A stretch of 64,000 nt of DNA from Thiosulfativibrio zosterae (GTDB lineage: Bacteria > Pseudomonadota > Gammaproteobacteria > Thiomicrospirales > Thiomicrospiraceae), in NCBI RefSeq assembly GCF_011398155.1, contig NZ_AP021888.1, positions 454,001 through 518,000 of the forward strand. Direction: 5' to 3'. Below, piece by piece: positions 33,186 to 43,769 of the stretch (positions within the stretch are counted from its first letter, which is position 1; every line of letters starts with the position of its first letter). Below the pieces are notes generated by a model. The model ran no database searches. It worked only from the letters and a program-made list of their open reading frames with translations, and was not told the DNA's origin. Made by a program: the position numbers and the translations under genes.

Positions 33186-36116
33186 AGTAGCACTTAGTAT
33201 AACAGGGGGTTTCTTATTAAGCGCTCTTTCGGTGGTACTGATGGCATAAATTTGTCCGGCAGGGTTAATGAGTGCGGTACTGATGATTTTAATTTCTAGG
33301 TTGTCACCTGACTTGGTTTTTCGCTGAGTTTCATAAGGTGTGAGGTGTTTGGCAAGGCTTAAATCTTGGGTGCGCTCAAGAGATTCGTGTAGCAGTTCAG
33401 TTGGAGTAATCTGTTGGATATTCATGTGCAGCGCTTCGGCTTCTGTCCAGCCATAAAGGGCTTCTGCGGCGGGGTTCCAGTTGAGTATGTTGCCCTTTAA
33501 ATCTTGCACAATAATGGCGTCGCGCGCATCGTTAATCACCGAGGCTAAGTTGGCTAAGGCTTGCGATTTTTGCAGTGCTTCCCTCATCATGACCAATTCG
33601 TTAATGTTGACAAAAGAAATGACGGCACCTTCGATGACATTTTCTAAGGTGCGATAGGGTTGAATCTGCATGAGATACCAAACATGATCAAAAGATTCTA
33701 CCTCTACTTTAATGGGGACTAGGCTTGTTAACACTTGTTGTATATCTTGATGGAGTTGGTCATAGTTTTTTAGGTTAGAGGCAATGTGATTTACCGGTCT
33801 GCCGATGTCGGTGCTGATCAAGTTAATGACTTTGGTGATGGCGGGGGTAAAGCGCAAGATGTGCAAATCATGGTCTACAAAGACAGTGCCTATGCCTGTG
33901 CCCGCCAAAAGGTTGTTCATATCGTTATTGGCGTGAGATAACTCGGCAACTTTGCTTTGCAGTTCGGTATTGACCGTTGAGAGTTCTTCATTTACCGATT
34001 GCAGTTCTTCTTTGGAGGTTTCCAGCTCTTCGTTGGTGGACTGCAATTCCTCGTTCATGGATTGCATTTCTTCATTGTAAGACTTGAGTTCTTCATTGGA
34101 GGCTTCTAGCTTTTTATTAACGGCTGTTAAATGGCGCTCTTGTAATTGCAGGGCTTGTTTCAGGTCACCGATTTGTGGGCTGTCTATTGCTGAGTTTTGT
34201 TCTGTTTGTCGCGGCATATCAGATAAAAATGCCGCGGGGTGTTCTTCCAATATAACCAGATAAAGCGCCGACTCTTCGAGAAGAAGAGGGTGGTCTGTAA
34301 CGGGTTGCAGGGTTAAGTTAAGCAAGTAAGTGTGGTCTTTGGTATTAACCTGTATGCCCTTGCTGACACTGGTGGTTTGCGATTGGGTAACTTGCAAAAG
34401 TGCTAAGGTTAAGTCGTGTTTTAAGGTTTCTGGCGCCATTTGCAAAATATTATTAGGGCCACTCAAGCCTTCAGGTAGTTCTAAGTATTTACCCAAGCGA
34501 CCGTGCACATACAAAATGTCGCCTTGTTCATTAATCAGTGCAGCACTGGGGGCGATATTTTTTAAAAGCGTTTGTTCAGTCAGTTCGCGCAAGGGCAACT
34601 TAGGTTGGGTTGATTCTTTGGGGTTTTGGCTTGGTAAGCTTGGGTTATTTGATTTCATAGGGTGCGCAGCTTTGGAAAGTAGGGGGGTTGGGTGTTTGTG
34701 CGTTTGCAGTTTCTTTTGGAAAATTTTGGCTTTGGCATCTGGTGTGTCAAATAAGTAATCTAGGTTGCCAATAGCTTCTGATGAGCCCAAAAATAAAATA
34801 CCATCCTTGTTTAAAGCATAGTGCAGGGTGTTCAGCAGTTTTTGTTGCAGGCTTTCGGTCATGTAAATCAACAGATTGCGACAGCTGATAAAATCCAACT
34901 TTGAGAAAGGTGGATCTTTAATAATGTCGTGCTCCGAGAAAACCACCATGTCGCGAATTTTCTTTTGAATACGATAGCCGTTACCTTCGGGATCTAAAAA
35001 AAAGAAGTCTTGCAATCTTTGTGGCGAAACTTCTTCTGTAATGCTTCTGGGGTAAAGCCCTGTACGGGCTTGAATAATGGCGCGGCTGTCTAGGTCGGTA
35101 GCAAAAATTTGAACGCTTAAATTTTGCTTAGTTTCCGCCAGGATTTCTTGAATCAGTATGGCAATCGAATAAACTTCCTCTCCCGTGGAGCAGGCAGACA
35201 CCCAAAAACGCAAAGTGTCTTGTGGTAATTTTTTTTGGAATAGTTGGGTTTTTAAGAGGGGTTTTAAGGCTTCATAAGCGTCAGCATCTCTAAAAAAGCG
35301 TGTTACACCAATCAGTAAACTTAAATAAAGCGTTTCAACTTCCTTGGGGTTTTGTTTGAGGTGATGCAGGTATAGCTTGATGGATTTAATATTTTTAATG
35401 GCCATTCTGCGCTCTACACGGCGCAAGATGGAGCTGGGTTTATATTCTGAAAAATCATGTCCTGTTTGGCTTAAGATTAAGTCAAACAATGGCTTGAGTA
35501 AGCGTTCTGTATCCTCCGGGGCTACCAAATTTTGGCCAGTGGTGTGGTTTTGAGTTAGCTCCATTATTTGTGGAATTATTTGCTGGGCTGGCAGTACAAA
35601 ATCAACCAGGCCTGTGGCAGCCGCGTTTTTAGGCATGCCTTCAAACGCAAGGTTGTTGAGGTCTTGCGTAAAAACAATCCCTTCTTGTTGTTTGATGGCC
35701 ATTAAGCCTTGAACACCATCATTACCTGTGCCCGATAAAATAACGCCTATGGCTTGGGCTGCTTGAGTTTTGGCGAGCGATTGAAAAAATATATCAATTA
35801 ACAGTGGGTGAACATTCGGCGAATTGTAAGGTTTTAGTTTTAAGGTGTCGTGGTCTAAAGTCATTTCGTGGTTCGGTGGAATCACATAGACGCAATTAGG
35901 TTTGACTTGAATGCCATTGGTGACTTCGAAAACGGGCAGGTGTGTATAGTGGCGAATCAGTTCAGATAAAATACTGTTATGTTCTGGCGAAAGATGTTGA
36001 ATGAGCACAAACGCTACATCTGGCTTTGAACCCGCTGGCAGGCCTGAGAAGAAGGTTTCAAATGCGGCTAATCCACCTGCCGAAGCGCCGATGCCAACGA
36101 TAGGGAAGTTATTCAA
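33171..36116 (-). CDS. CheB-CheR-PAS fusion protein
   Basis: 981 residues from a TTG start with AGAGAA upstream. The CheB methylesterase domain (1-190) has S12 in GASAGG, H41 in IQHLSPEH and the GTGNDG motif, but no receiver domain. The CheR methyltransferase domain (about 215-470) has WVSACSTGEEVYS and the ATDLDSRAI motif. A long coiled coil of repeated N-E-E-L-Q units follows (about 660-730), then two PAS domains. Such proteins combine methylation and demethylation with sensing, often outside classical chemotaxis. The gene stops at a slippery A7 run and may be fused by frameshift to the gene downstream. Confidence 0.92.
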   Translation of the reverse strand: MNNFPIVGIGASAGGLAAFETFFSGLPAGSKPDVAFVLIQHLSPEHNSILSELIRHYTHLPVFEVTNGIQVKPNCVYVIPPNHEMTLDHDTLKLKPYNSPNVHPLLIDIFFQSLAKTQAAQAIGVILSGTGNDGVQGLMAIKQQEGIVFTQDLNNLAFEGMPKNAAATGLVDFVLPAQQIIPQIMELTQNHTTGQNLVAPEDTERLLKPLFDLILSQTGHDFSEYKPSSILRRVERRMAIKNIKSIKLYLHHLKQNPKEVETLYLSLLIGVTRFFRDADAYEALKPLLKTQLFQKKLPQDTLRFWVSACSTGEEVYSIAILIQEILAETKQNLSVQIFATDLDSRAIIQARTGLYPRSITEEVSPQRLQDFFFLDPEGNGYRIQKKIRDMVVFSEHDIIKDPPFSKLDFISCRNLLIYMTESLQQKLLNTLHYALNKDGILFLGSSEAIGNLDYLFDTPDAKAKIFQKKLQTHKHPTPLLSKAAHPMKSNNPSLPSQNPKESTQPKLPLRELTEQTLLKNIAPSAALINEQGDILYVHGRLGKYLELPEGLSGPNNILQMAPETLKHDLTLALLQVTQSQTTSVSKGIQVNTKDHTYLLNLTLQPVTDHPLLLEESALYLVILEEHPAAFLSDMPRQTEQNSAIDSPQIGDLKQALQLQERHLTAVNKKLEASNEELKSYNEEMQSMNEELQSTNEELETSKEELQSVNEELSTVNTELQSKVAELSHANNDMNNLLAGTGIGTVFVDHDLHILRFTPAITKVINLISTDIGRPVNHIASNLKNYDQLHQDIQQVLTSLVPIKVEVESFDHVWYLMQIQPYRTLENVIEGAVISFVNINELVMMREALQKSQALANLASVINDARDAIIVQDLKGNILNWNPAAEALYGWTEAEALHMNIQQITPTELLHESLERTQDLSLAKHLTPYETQRKTKSGDNLEIKIISTALINPAGQIYAISTTERALNKKPPVILSATDIKK

Positions 36117-36280
36117 GCGGATTCTCTTTTAATAGGGGGTAAATAAGTAACAAGACTCAGCTCCTGAGATAGACCCTGATAAGTATAGCGGGTTTCTGTG
36201 GGGCAGTATTTTAAAAAACCTTTTGAAAAAGACTGTATTAATTTGCCTGCTTGCCGATACAGCGTTTAGAGGTACTCAAT

Positions 36281-36910
36281 ATGAAAAAAACTTCAATGAC
36301 TCCCGCGCTAAAATTCTTTTTTAGAACGATGGAGAAGAAATCGCAATCGCTAGAGGCGGAGCGCCTGTTGTTGCTTGAAAGCCAAAAAGAGGTGGGTTTT
36401 GATGAAATAGAGCGGTTTTTTAGAGCGTTAAAAAGCCAGAATATTTTTATTCATACCGTCGGGGCGAGTGGTAAACCGGTTTCTATGTTGTTAGAAAAAG
36501 CGGTGTTCAGCTTAAACAGCGTGATTCGCATTTATTACAGTACCAGTTTTGATGAGGTCAATCAGGGGTATGTGCGTATTCAAGTGGATGATGTGGCGAA
36601 GCTGGTGGCGGTAGAGCGTATGCATGGTTATCGGCCTGTGCCAGAATTGCTCTATGCCAGTCATGATGAGTGTCATGTGATTCGATTTATGGTGCGTTGG
36701 ATTATGCGCCGCATTGATTGGGATAAAACCAGACTGGATAATCTTGATTTGTATAAACGCTATCTTGAAAATCAGCGTGAAGAAGCCGAGGCGAAGTTGA
36801 TGGCCGAGATGGCGGAGCAAGAAGAGCGCGAAATTCAAGCGGCCTTAGAAAAGCATTTTGGCAAAAAACACGCGGATAAATCAGCGCAAAAGAAAGCTAA
36901 TGCCCATTAA
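36281..36910 (+). CDS. Hypothetical protein, 209 residues, charged C-terminus
   Basis: The ATG at 36281 has AGAGG upstream; the frame is open 10 codons further to a TTG at 36251. It is soluble. The last 55 residues (NQREEAEAKLMAEMAEQEER) form a highly charged helix or coiled coil. I recognise no family. It is divergent from the CheBR-PAS gene and convergent with ispB, with a strong bidirectional terminator between. Confidence 0.72.
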   Translation: MKKTSMTPALKFFFRTMEKKSQSLEAERLLLLESQKEVGFDEIERFFRALKSQNIFIHTVGASGKPVSMLLEKAVFSLNSVIRIYYSTSFDEVNQGYVRIQVDDVAKLVAVERMHGYRPVPELLYASHDECHVIRFMVRWIMRRIDWDKTRLDNLDLYKRYLENQREEAEAKLMAEMAEQEEREIQAALEKHFGKKHADKSAQKKANAH

Positions 36911-36920
36911 TTGATTGGTA

Positions 36921-36958
36921 GCAATAAAAAAGCAGGCCTCGGCCTGCTTTTTTATTGC
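36921..36958. terminator. Bidirectional terminator, 18-bp perfect stem
   Basis: 36921-36938 and 36941-36958 are exact reverse complements with only TC between. Six A/T on each side of a GC-rich core (AGCAGGCC) serve both convergent genes, the 209-residue gene and ispB. Confidence 0.93.
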
Positions 36959-36977
36959 GTCATTTAAATAGGTTAGC

Positions 36978-37943
36978 TTAGTGTGTGCGATTAACTGCTA
37001 GGTCGGCAAGTGATAACAGCGCCACTTTAAAGTCGGATGCTTCTAATGGTTCTAGTGCTTGTTTGGCTTTGTCGGCCTCTTGATGGGCAATTTTATAAGT
37101 GTGTGCAATGGCGCCAGAGCGTTCAATGATTTCGGTCACTTCTGCCAATAAATTTAAACCTTCGGTTTCAATGGCACGGCGAATAATGTCTTGGTCTGCT
37201 GCTGAGCCAGTTTCTAGCACATAAATCAATGGCAAGGTTGGTTTGCCTTCGGCGAGATCGTCGCCAATGTTTTTGCCCAACTCTTCTTCATTAGCGGTGT
37301 AGTCGAGTGCATCGTCAACCAATTGGAAAGCGGCCCCCAAATGTTTACCGTAAGCAATAAAAGCGGCTTCGAGTTCTGGGCGATTGCTTAAAACAGGGCC
37401 CATTTGGGTTGCGGCTTCAAACAGCTTGGCAGTTTTGCGGTGAATGACTTCCATGTAGCGTTCGGTGGTGGTGTCTGCGTCATGGCAATTGAGCAATTGC
37501 AAGACTTCACCCGCGGCGATCACATTAGTGGCTTCAGACATGACCTGCATGATTTTCATTAGGCCAGGTTCAACCATCATTTCAAAAGAACGCGAATATA
37601 AAAAATCCCCAACCAAAACCGAAGCAGCATTGCCCCATACTTCGTTGGCGGTTTTGTTGCCACGGCGCGTGTCGGATTCATCGACCACATCATCATGCAA
37701 TAGGGTAGATGTGTGAATAAATTCTATGACAGCCGCCATCGTTAAATGATCTTTACCTTGATAGCCGCAAGCTCTGGCAGACAAGAGCACTAAAAGTGGG
37801 CGCAAGCGTTTGCCGCCACTGTTAATAATATAGTGTCCAATTTGATTAATAAGAACGACATCAGAAGCAAGTTTGGTGAGGATTAAATGATCCGTGGCTT
37901 GTATGTCTTCTAGGATGAGTTGGCGAATATCAGCTAAGGTCAT
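36978..37943 (-). CDS. ispB: Octaprenyl diphosphate synthase
   Basis: 321-residue all-helical prenyltransferase that makes the octaprenyl chain of ubiquinone or menaquinone from FPP and IPP. The first aspartate-rich motif is HDDVVDESDTRRG and the second is QLVDDALDY. It is divergent from rplU, the standard gammaproteobacterial order ispB-rplU-rpmA-obgE. Confidence 0.95.
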   Translation of the reverse strand: MTLADIRQLILEDIQATDHLILTKLASDVVLINQIGHYIINSGGKRLRPLLVLLSARACGYQGKDHLTMAAVIEFIHTSTLLHDDVVDESDTRRGNKTANEVWGNAASVLVGDFLYSRSFEMMVEPGLMKIMQVMSEATNVIAAGEVLQLLNCHDADTTTERYMEVIHRKTAKLFEAATQMGPVLSNRPELEAAFIAYGKHLGAAFQLVDDALDYTANEEELGKNIGDDLAEGKPTLPLIYVLETGSAADQDIIRRAIETEGLNLLAEVTEIIERSGAIAHTYKIAHQEADKAKQALEPLEASDFKVALLSLADLAVNRTH

Positions 37944-38039
37944 GAAGGATTTAATTCTTTATAAAAGACTTTTAAGTAAATTGTTGCAAAGTTTAGACGG
38001 ATTCAGTGCAATTGCCTAGTAATAATTGGTAAAATCCGC

Positions 38040-38069
38040 CCAAATTTAACCAGGCCTGGTTAAATTTGG
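38040..38069. repeat. CCAGGCCTGG palindrome between ispB and rplU (30-bp perfect)
   Basis: CCAAATTTAACCAGG and its exact reverse complement. It is the only intergenic copy between divergent genes, 97 bp before ispB and 52 bp upstream of the rplU -35 box, so it ends no obvious transcript. Confidence 0.85.
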
Positions 38070-38120
38070 TGGTTTTTTGCAGTTTTTGGGAAGAGAATCA
38101 AAACTTTATCAAAATGGTGT

Positions 38121-38149
38121 TTGACCCAAAAAATAAAAGACTGTATAAT
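38121..38149 (+). promoter_or_regulatory. Sigma-70 promoter of rplU-rpmA
   Basis: TTGACC (38121-38126) and a perfect TATAAT (38144-38149) with a 17-bp spacer. The leader to the rplU ATG is about 50 nt and contains a small CCGT/ACGG hairpin. Confidence 0.88.
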
Positions 38150-38207
38150 CCCGCCTTTGCCGTTTTTGACGGTGCACTAAAAGAATTTAGAATCCGGGAG
38201 AAGTTCC

Positions 38208-38522
38208 ATGTACGCAGTAATTAAAACCGGTGGTAAGCAGTATCGAGTACGCGAAGGTCAATACTTACGCATCGAATCATTAAATGCAGAAGCAGGTGAT
38301 TCAGTGCAGTTTGACGAAGTCTTGATGGTGGGTGAAGGCGCTGACATTAAGTTGGGTGCGCCATTTGTTGAGGGTGCTAAAGTTGCAGCAACTGTTAAGT
38401 CTAACGGTCGTGGCAAAAAAGTGACTATCATCAAGTTCCGTCGTCGTAAGAATGGTTCGCGCACTAAGCAAGGCCATCGCCAAAACTATACTGAAGTTGA
38501 AATTACTAAAATTTCAGCTTAA
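38208..38522 (+). CDS. rplU: 50S ribosomal protein L21
   Basis: A 104-residue large-subunit protein that binds 23S rRNA. The start [14 protein letters not shown] and the late [22 protein letters not shown]-type basic region are diagnostic. A GGGAG ribosome site is present. First gene of rplU-rpmA. Confidence 0.98.
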   Translation: MYAVIKTGGKQYRVREGQYLRIESLNAEAGDSVQFDEVLMVGEGADIKLGAPFVEGAKVAATVKSNGRGKKVTIIKFRRRKNGSRTKQGHRQNYTEVEITKISA

Positions 38523-38664
38523 TCAGTTAAGGTTTAATTGACTAGAATCACTGTTTAAACCTGTTGTCTTCGTGTAAAGATAACCTAGGTTTTAAACTAA
38601 AATAAAATATAAAATTGCGTCACTTCTGAGTAGGGGGTGAACAATTTAACTAGAGGTTATCACC

Positions 38665-38922
38665 ATGGCTCATAAGAAGGCAGCAGGTAGTACTAAAAAC
38701 GGTCGCGACAGTAACGCCAAACGCTTAGGCGTTAAGCGTTTCGGCGGCGAGCAGGTTTTAGCTGGTAGCATCATCGTTCGTCAGCGTGGGACTAAGTTCC
38801 ATGCAGGTGACAACTGTGGTCGCGGCAAAGACGATACCATTTTTGCATTAGAAGCCGGTCAGGTTGCTTTTGTTAAAAAAGGTAAGCCAGTTCGTACTTA
38901 TGTAACAATTGTTTCTGAATAA
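38665..38922 (+). CDS. rpmA: 50S ribosomal protein L27
   Basis: An 85-residue protein whose N-terminus ([16 protein letters not shown]) reaches the peptidyl-transferase centre. It has no extra N-terminal leader of the kind cleaved in Firmicutes. An AGAGGT site precedes the ATG. A strong terminator follows. Confidence 0.98.
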   Translation: MAHKKAAGSTKNGRDSNAKRLGVKRFGGEQVLAGSIIVRQRGTKFHAGDNCGRGKDDTIFALEAGQVAFVKKGKPVRTYVTIVSE

Positions 38923-38944
38923 TTAGAAATTAACTTTGTTATTG

Positions 38945-38975
38945 AAAACGCCCCGCTTGTCGGGGCGTTTTTATT
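38945..38975 (+). terminator. Terminator after rpmA
   Basis: AAAACGCCCCG and CGGGGCGTTTT form an 11-bp stem with a CTTGT loop, followed by more T. Confidence 0.95.
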
Positions 38976-39106
38976 TGTCGCAAATTTTATGGAAACCTAA
39001 ACAAAGGTTGTTTTGATTTGCGAAAAACAGTTTAAAATAAGCGACTTAAGTTCGCAGCGCACGCTCCCAGCGCAAATGGGAAATTCCTCAAGATAAAGAG
39101 TAGGTT

Positions 39107-40213
39107 ATGCAGTTTGTAGATGAAGCAAATATTCATGTAGAAGCAGGACGCGGTGGTAACGGTGCCGCCAGTTTTAGACGTGAAAAATTTATTCCATTTG
39201 GGGGACCAAATGGTGGTGACGGCGGTGCCGGCGGCAGCGTTTACTTAGTGGCTAACCGAAATTTGAACACCTTGATCGATTTTAGATTTATCCGCAACTA
39301 TAAGGCTCAAAATGGCCAAGGCGGCATGAGTCAGCAAAAGTCGGGTCGTGCGGGTGAAGATTTGTTAATCGCTGTACCCGTGGGAACCATTGTTAGAGAT
39401 TTAGATACCCAAGAAATCATTGGTGACTTAACCGAGCACGAGCAAAAATTATTGGTGGCTCAAGGTGGGCGCTATGGTTTGGGCAATGTGCATTTTAAAA
39501 GCTCGCGTAACCGCACGCCACGCCAGTTTACGCGTGGTGAGGATGGGGATTCTCGCGAGTTGTCTTTGGAGTTGGCAGTCTTAGCCGATGTCGGTTTATT
39601 AGGAATGCCAAATGCCGGTAAATCTAGCTTGATTACTGCGGTTTCTGCAGCGCGCCCAAAAGTGGCTGATTATCCTTTCACCACGCTTTATCCTAACTTG
39701 GGTGTTGTGCGTGTTTCCGCCGAATTGAGCTTTGTGATTGCCGATATTCCCGGGTTGATTGAAGGGGCATCCGAAGGTGCCGGTTTGGGAATTCAGTTCC
39801 TGAAGCATCTGTCTCGCACCGGTTTATTATTACATGTGGTGGATATTGCACCGATTGATGGTTCTGATCCGGTTGAAAATGTGCGCATTATTCAGCGTGA
39901 GCTCGAAAAATACAGCGATGCGCTCTTAGAAAAAGAGCGTTGGTTGGTCATGAACAAAACGGACTTGTTGATGGAAGATGAAGCGCAAGCGGTGTGTGAT
40001 GACATTGTTAAACGCTTAGATTGGCAAGGCCCATATTTCAGTATTTCGGCAGCCAATCGCACTGGAACGGACGACTTGGTGAAAGCCATAGCACAAGGTC
40101 TGCACGATAATAAAGTTGCCGCACAAGAAGCGGCAGATGCCGAAGCTTATGAAGCCAGAAAGGCTTTGCGTGATGCTGAAGCGTCAACTGAAACCCATAC
40201 GACCGAATCATGA
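39107..40213 (+). CDS. obgE: GTPase Obg (CgtA)
   Basis: 368-residue GTPase of late 50S ribosome assembly and stress control. The Gly-rich Obg fold (1-158, with [16 protein letters not shown]) precedes the G domain, with [10 protein letters not shown] (G1), DIPGLIEGA (G3) and NKTD (G4). The C-terminal tail is short and acidic, without the Firmicutes OCT domain. proB overlaps by 4 nt. Confidence 0.97.
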   Translation: MQFVDEANIHVEAGRGGNGAASFRREKFIPFGGPNGGDGGAGGSVYLVANRNLNTLIDFRFIRNYKAQNGQGGMSQQKSGRAGEDLLIAVPVGTIVRDLDTQEIIGDLTEHEQKLLVAQGGRYGLGNVHFKSSRNRTPRQFTRGEDGDSRELSLELAVLADVGLLGMPNAGKSSLITAVSAARPKVADYPFTTLYPNLGVVRVSAELSFVIADIPGLIEGASEGAGLGIQFLKHLSRTGLLLHVVDIAPIDGSDPVENVRIIQRELEKYSDALLEKERWLVMNKTDLLMEDEAQAVCDDIVKRLDWQGPYFSISAANRTGTDDLVKAIAQGLHDNKVAAQEAADAEAYEARKALRDAEASTETHTTES

Positions 40214-41340
40214 TTAAGCGCTCTTCTGTCTCAACCACTAAACGCTGGGTGGTAAAAATTGGCAGCGCTTTATTAACAGATGATGGGCAAGGTTTAAATG
40301 TTGCCGCCATGCGTCGCTGGGTTGCGCAAATGATGTCGTTAAGACAGCAGGGCGTAGAACTGGTGATCGTGTCTTCTGGTTCCGTGGCTGAAGGCATGAA
40401 GCGTTTGGGTTGGGCTAAGCGTCCGTCAGAAATTAATGAGCTCCAAGCCGCAGCTGCGGTTGGACAAATGGGCTTGGTGCAGGCTTATGAGTCGGAGTTT
40501 GCGCAACATGGCGTTTTAACGGCGCAAATTTTAATGACGCATGATGACTTATCAAGTCGTGAGCGTTATTTAAATGCATCTAACACCATACAAACCCTTT
40601 TAGAACATGGTGCAGTGCCGGTTATTAATGAGAATGACACGGTGGTGACCGATGAAATTCGCTTTGGCGATAATGATACGCTCGCGGCCTTAACGGCTAA
40701 TTTGGTATCCGCTGATATTTTGGTCATTTTGACCGATCAGCAAGGATTGTATAATGACAATCCGCGCACCAATCCTAAGGCGGAGTTGATTTCTGAAGCG
40801 CAAGTCAGTCGCAAAGATATTGAAGCCATGGCCAGTCCCGAAGGTGGTGCTTTGGGTAAAGGTGGGATGTACACGAAAGTGATGGCGGCCAAAAGAGCGG
40901 CTCGTTCTGGTACGGCGACATTTATCGCCTCAGGTCGTGAAGAAAATATTTTACCCAGATTGTTTTCAGGGGAAACCGTGGGGACTTTATTAATTCCAGA
41001 TTTAGAGCCCATGACCGCTCGCAAACAATGGTTGGCAGGACATTTGCAAGCCAAAGGCACTTTGGTTTTGGATGCGGGTGCGGCCAAAATTTTGCGTCAA
41101 CCTGGAAAAAGCCTGTTGCCGATTGGGGTTTTGTCTGTGGCGGGTAAGTTTCAGCGTGGCGAAATGGTGGTTTGTGTGGATGAGCAGGGCAAGGAAATTG
41201 CCAGAGGTTTGGTCAACTACGCCTTAAAAGATGCCCAAAAAATTATTGGCAAACCTTCTAGCCAAATCGAGAGTATTTTGGGGTATTCGGAGGGTGAGTT
41301 TTTAATGCATTGTGATAATTTAGTGCACGCCGACATTTGA
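40210..41340 (+). CDS. proB: Glutamate 5-kinase
   Basis: First enzyme of proline synthesis, phosphorylating glutamate at the gamma-carboxyl. An amino-acid-kinase domain ([25 protein letters not shown]-like [13 protein letters not shown]) is followed by a C-terminal PUA domain, 376 residues in all. It is translationally coupled to obgE by an ATGA overlap. proC lies in a separate operon at 15 kb; proA is not in the window. Confidence 0.97.
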   Translation: MIKRSSVSTTKRWVVKIGSALLTDDGQGLNVAAMRRWVAQMMSLRQQGVELVIVSSGSVAEGMKRLGWAKRPSEINELQAAAAVGQMGLVQAYESEFAQHGVLTAQILMTHDDLSSRERYLNASNTIQTLLEHGAVPVINENDTVVTDEIRFGDNDTLAALTANLVSADILVILTDQQGLYNDNPRTNPKAELISEAQVSRKDIEAMASPEGGALGKGGMYTKVMAAKRAARSGTATFIASGREENILPRLFSGETVGTLLIPDLEPMTARKQWLAGHLQAKGTLVLDAGAAKILRQPGKSLLPIGVLSVAGKFQRGEMVVCVDEQGKEIARGLVNYALKDAQKIIGKPSSQIESILGYSEGEFLMHCDNLVHADI

Positions 41341-41364
41341 AATTGAGCGCTTTTTACCTTTTTT

Positions 41365-41390
41365 AAGCCCGCATTTGCGGGCTTTTTATT
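41365..41390 (+). terminator. Terminator after proB
   Basis: AAGCCCGC and GCGGGCTT form an 8-bp stem with an ATTT tetraloop and are followed by TTT. Confidence 0.92.
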
Positions 41391-41418
41391 AAAAATCATA
41401 AAATTTTTTAATTTCGCT

Positions 41419-41445
41419 CTTGAATCGATCAAATACGCCCTTATT
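41419..41445 (+). promoter_or_regulatory. Sigma-32 heat-shock promoter of groESL
   Basis: CTTGAA (41419-41424), a 13-nt spacer and CCCTTATT resemble the sigma-32 consensus CTTGAA-N13-15-CCCATNT. It lies about 80 bp before groES. No CIRCE inverted repeat is present, which fits RpoH rather than HrcA control. Confidence 0.65.
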
Positions 41446-41527
41446 AATGGGGGACAACAGATTAATCTGAACTTAAATTTAATAACCTTTAAAAAACTTT
41501 ATAAATTGTTCCCTTAGGAGAAATACT

Positions 41528-41818
41528 ATGAATATTAAGCCATTACGCGACCGCGTTGTGATTCGTCAAGTTGAAGAGCAAAAAGTATCTTCAGGTGGGA
41601 TTGTTCTTCCTGGCTCAGCACAGGAAAAACAAACCATAGGTGAAGTGGTTGCTGTGGGTCCAGGTAAAGCTTCTGACTCAGGTTCGATTGTCGCTATGAC
41701 GGTTAAAGTCGGCGATAAAGTAATGTTTGGTCAATATTCTGGCCAAGAAGTTAAAGATGACAAAGGCGAAAAGCTGATGGTGATGCGCGAAGACGACATT
41801 ATCGCGATTATCAGCTAA
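41528..41818 (+). CDS. groES: Co-chaperonin GroES
   Basis: A 96-residue lid of the GroEL cage; seven subunits form the ring. The start MNIKPLRDRVVIRQ and the mobile loop EKQKVSSGGIVLP-like stretch (about residues 17-30) are diagnostic. A TAGGAGAA site precedes the ATG. It is followed by groEL after 56 bp. Confidence 0.98.
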   Translation: MNIKPLRDRVVIRQVEEQKVSSGGIVLPGSAQEKQTIGEVVAVGPGKASDSGSIVAMTVKVGDKVMFGQYSGQEVKDDKGEKLMVMREDDIIAIIS

Positions 41819-41844
41819 TTAACGCTCGAACCCTTTACTAATAG

Positions 41845-43512
<1,668 letters not shown>

Positions 43513-43562
43513 TCAGCCGTGTAAAACACCCTGCTTAAATTCCCCTTAAGCGGATGTCTTCG

Positions 43563-43598
43563 AAACCCCTTAAATATTGTCTTTAAGGGGTTTTTTTA
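43563..43598 (+). terminator. Terminator after groEL
   Basis: AAACCCCTTAAA and TTTAAGGGGTTT form a 12-bp stem with a 7-nt loop, followed by TTTT. Confidence 0.93.
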
Positions 43599-43769
43599 TG
43601 TCTGCGAAAAACCAGTCAAATGATTTGAGTTATGATGAAAAAAATTAAAAAAATTTACGAATATATAAGCCTTATCTAATGTGTCTAATGGCAAAGTTCT
43701 TTTGTGCTATATTTTAGTCATTAATATCCGTTCGCAAGTCATTTTGCGGGCATCTGTGGGAGTGTTGTC

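Noticed and set aside
36921-36958. Terminator with AGGCC core as a member of the CCAGGCCTGG family
   Set aside because: Its core is GCAGGCC-TC-GGCCTGC, not CCAGGCCTGG; it resembles a normal terminator stem.
41401-41527. CIRCE element before groESL
   Set aside because: No TTAGCACTC-N9-GAGTGCTAA-like inverted repeat is present; a sigma-32-like promoter is.
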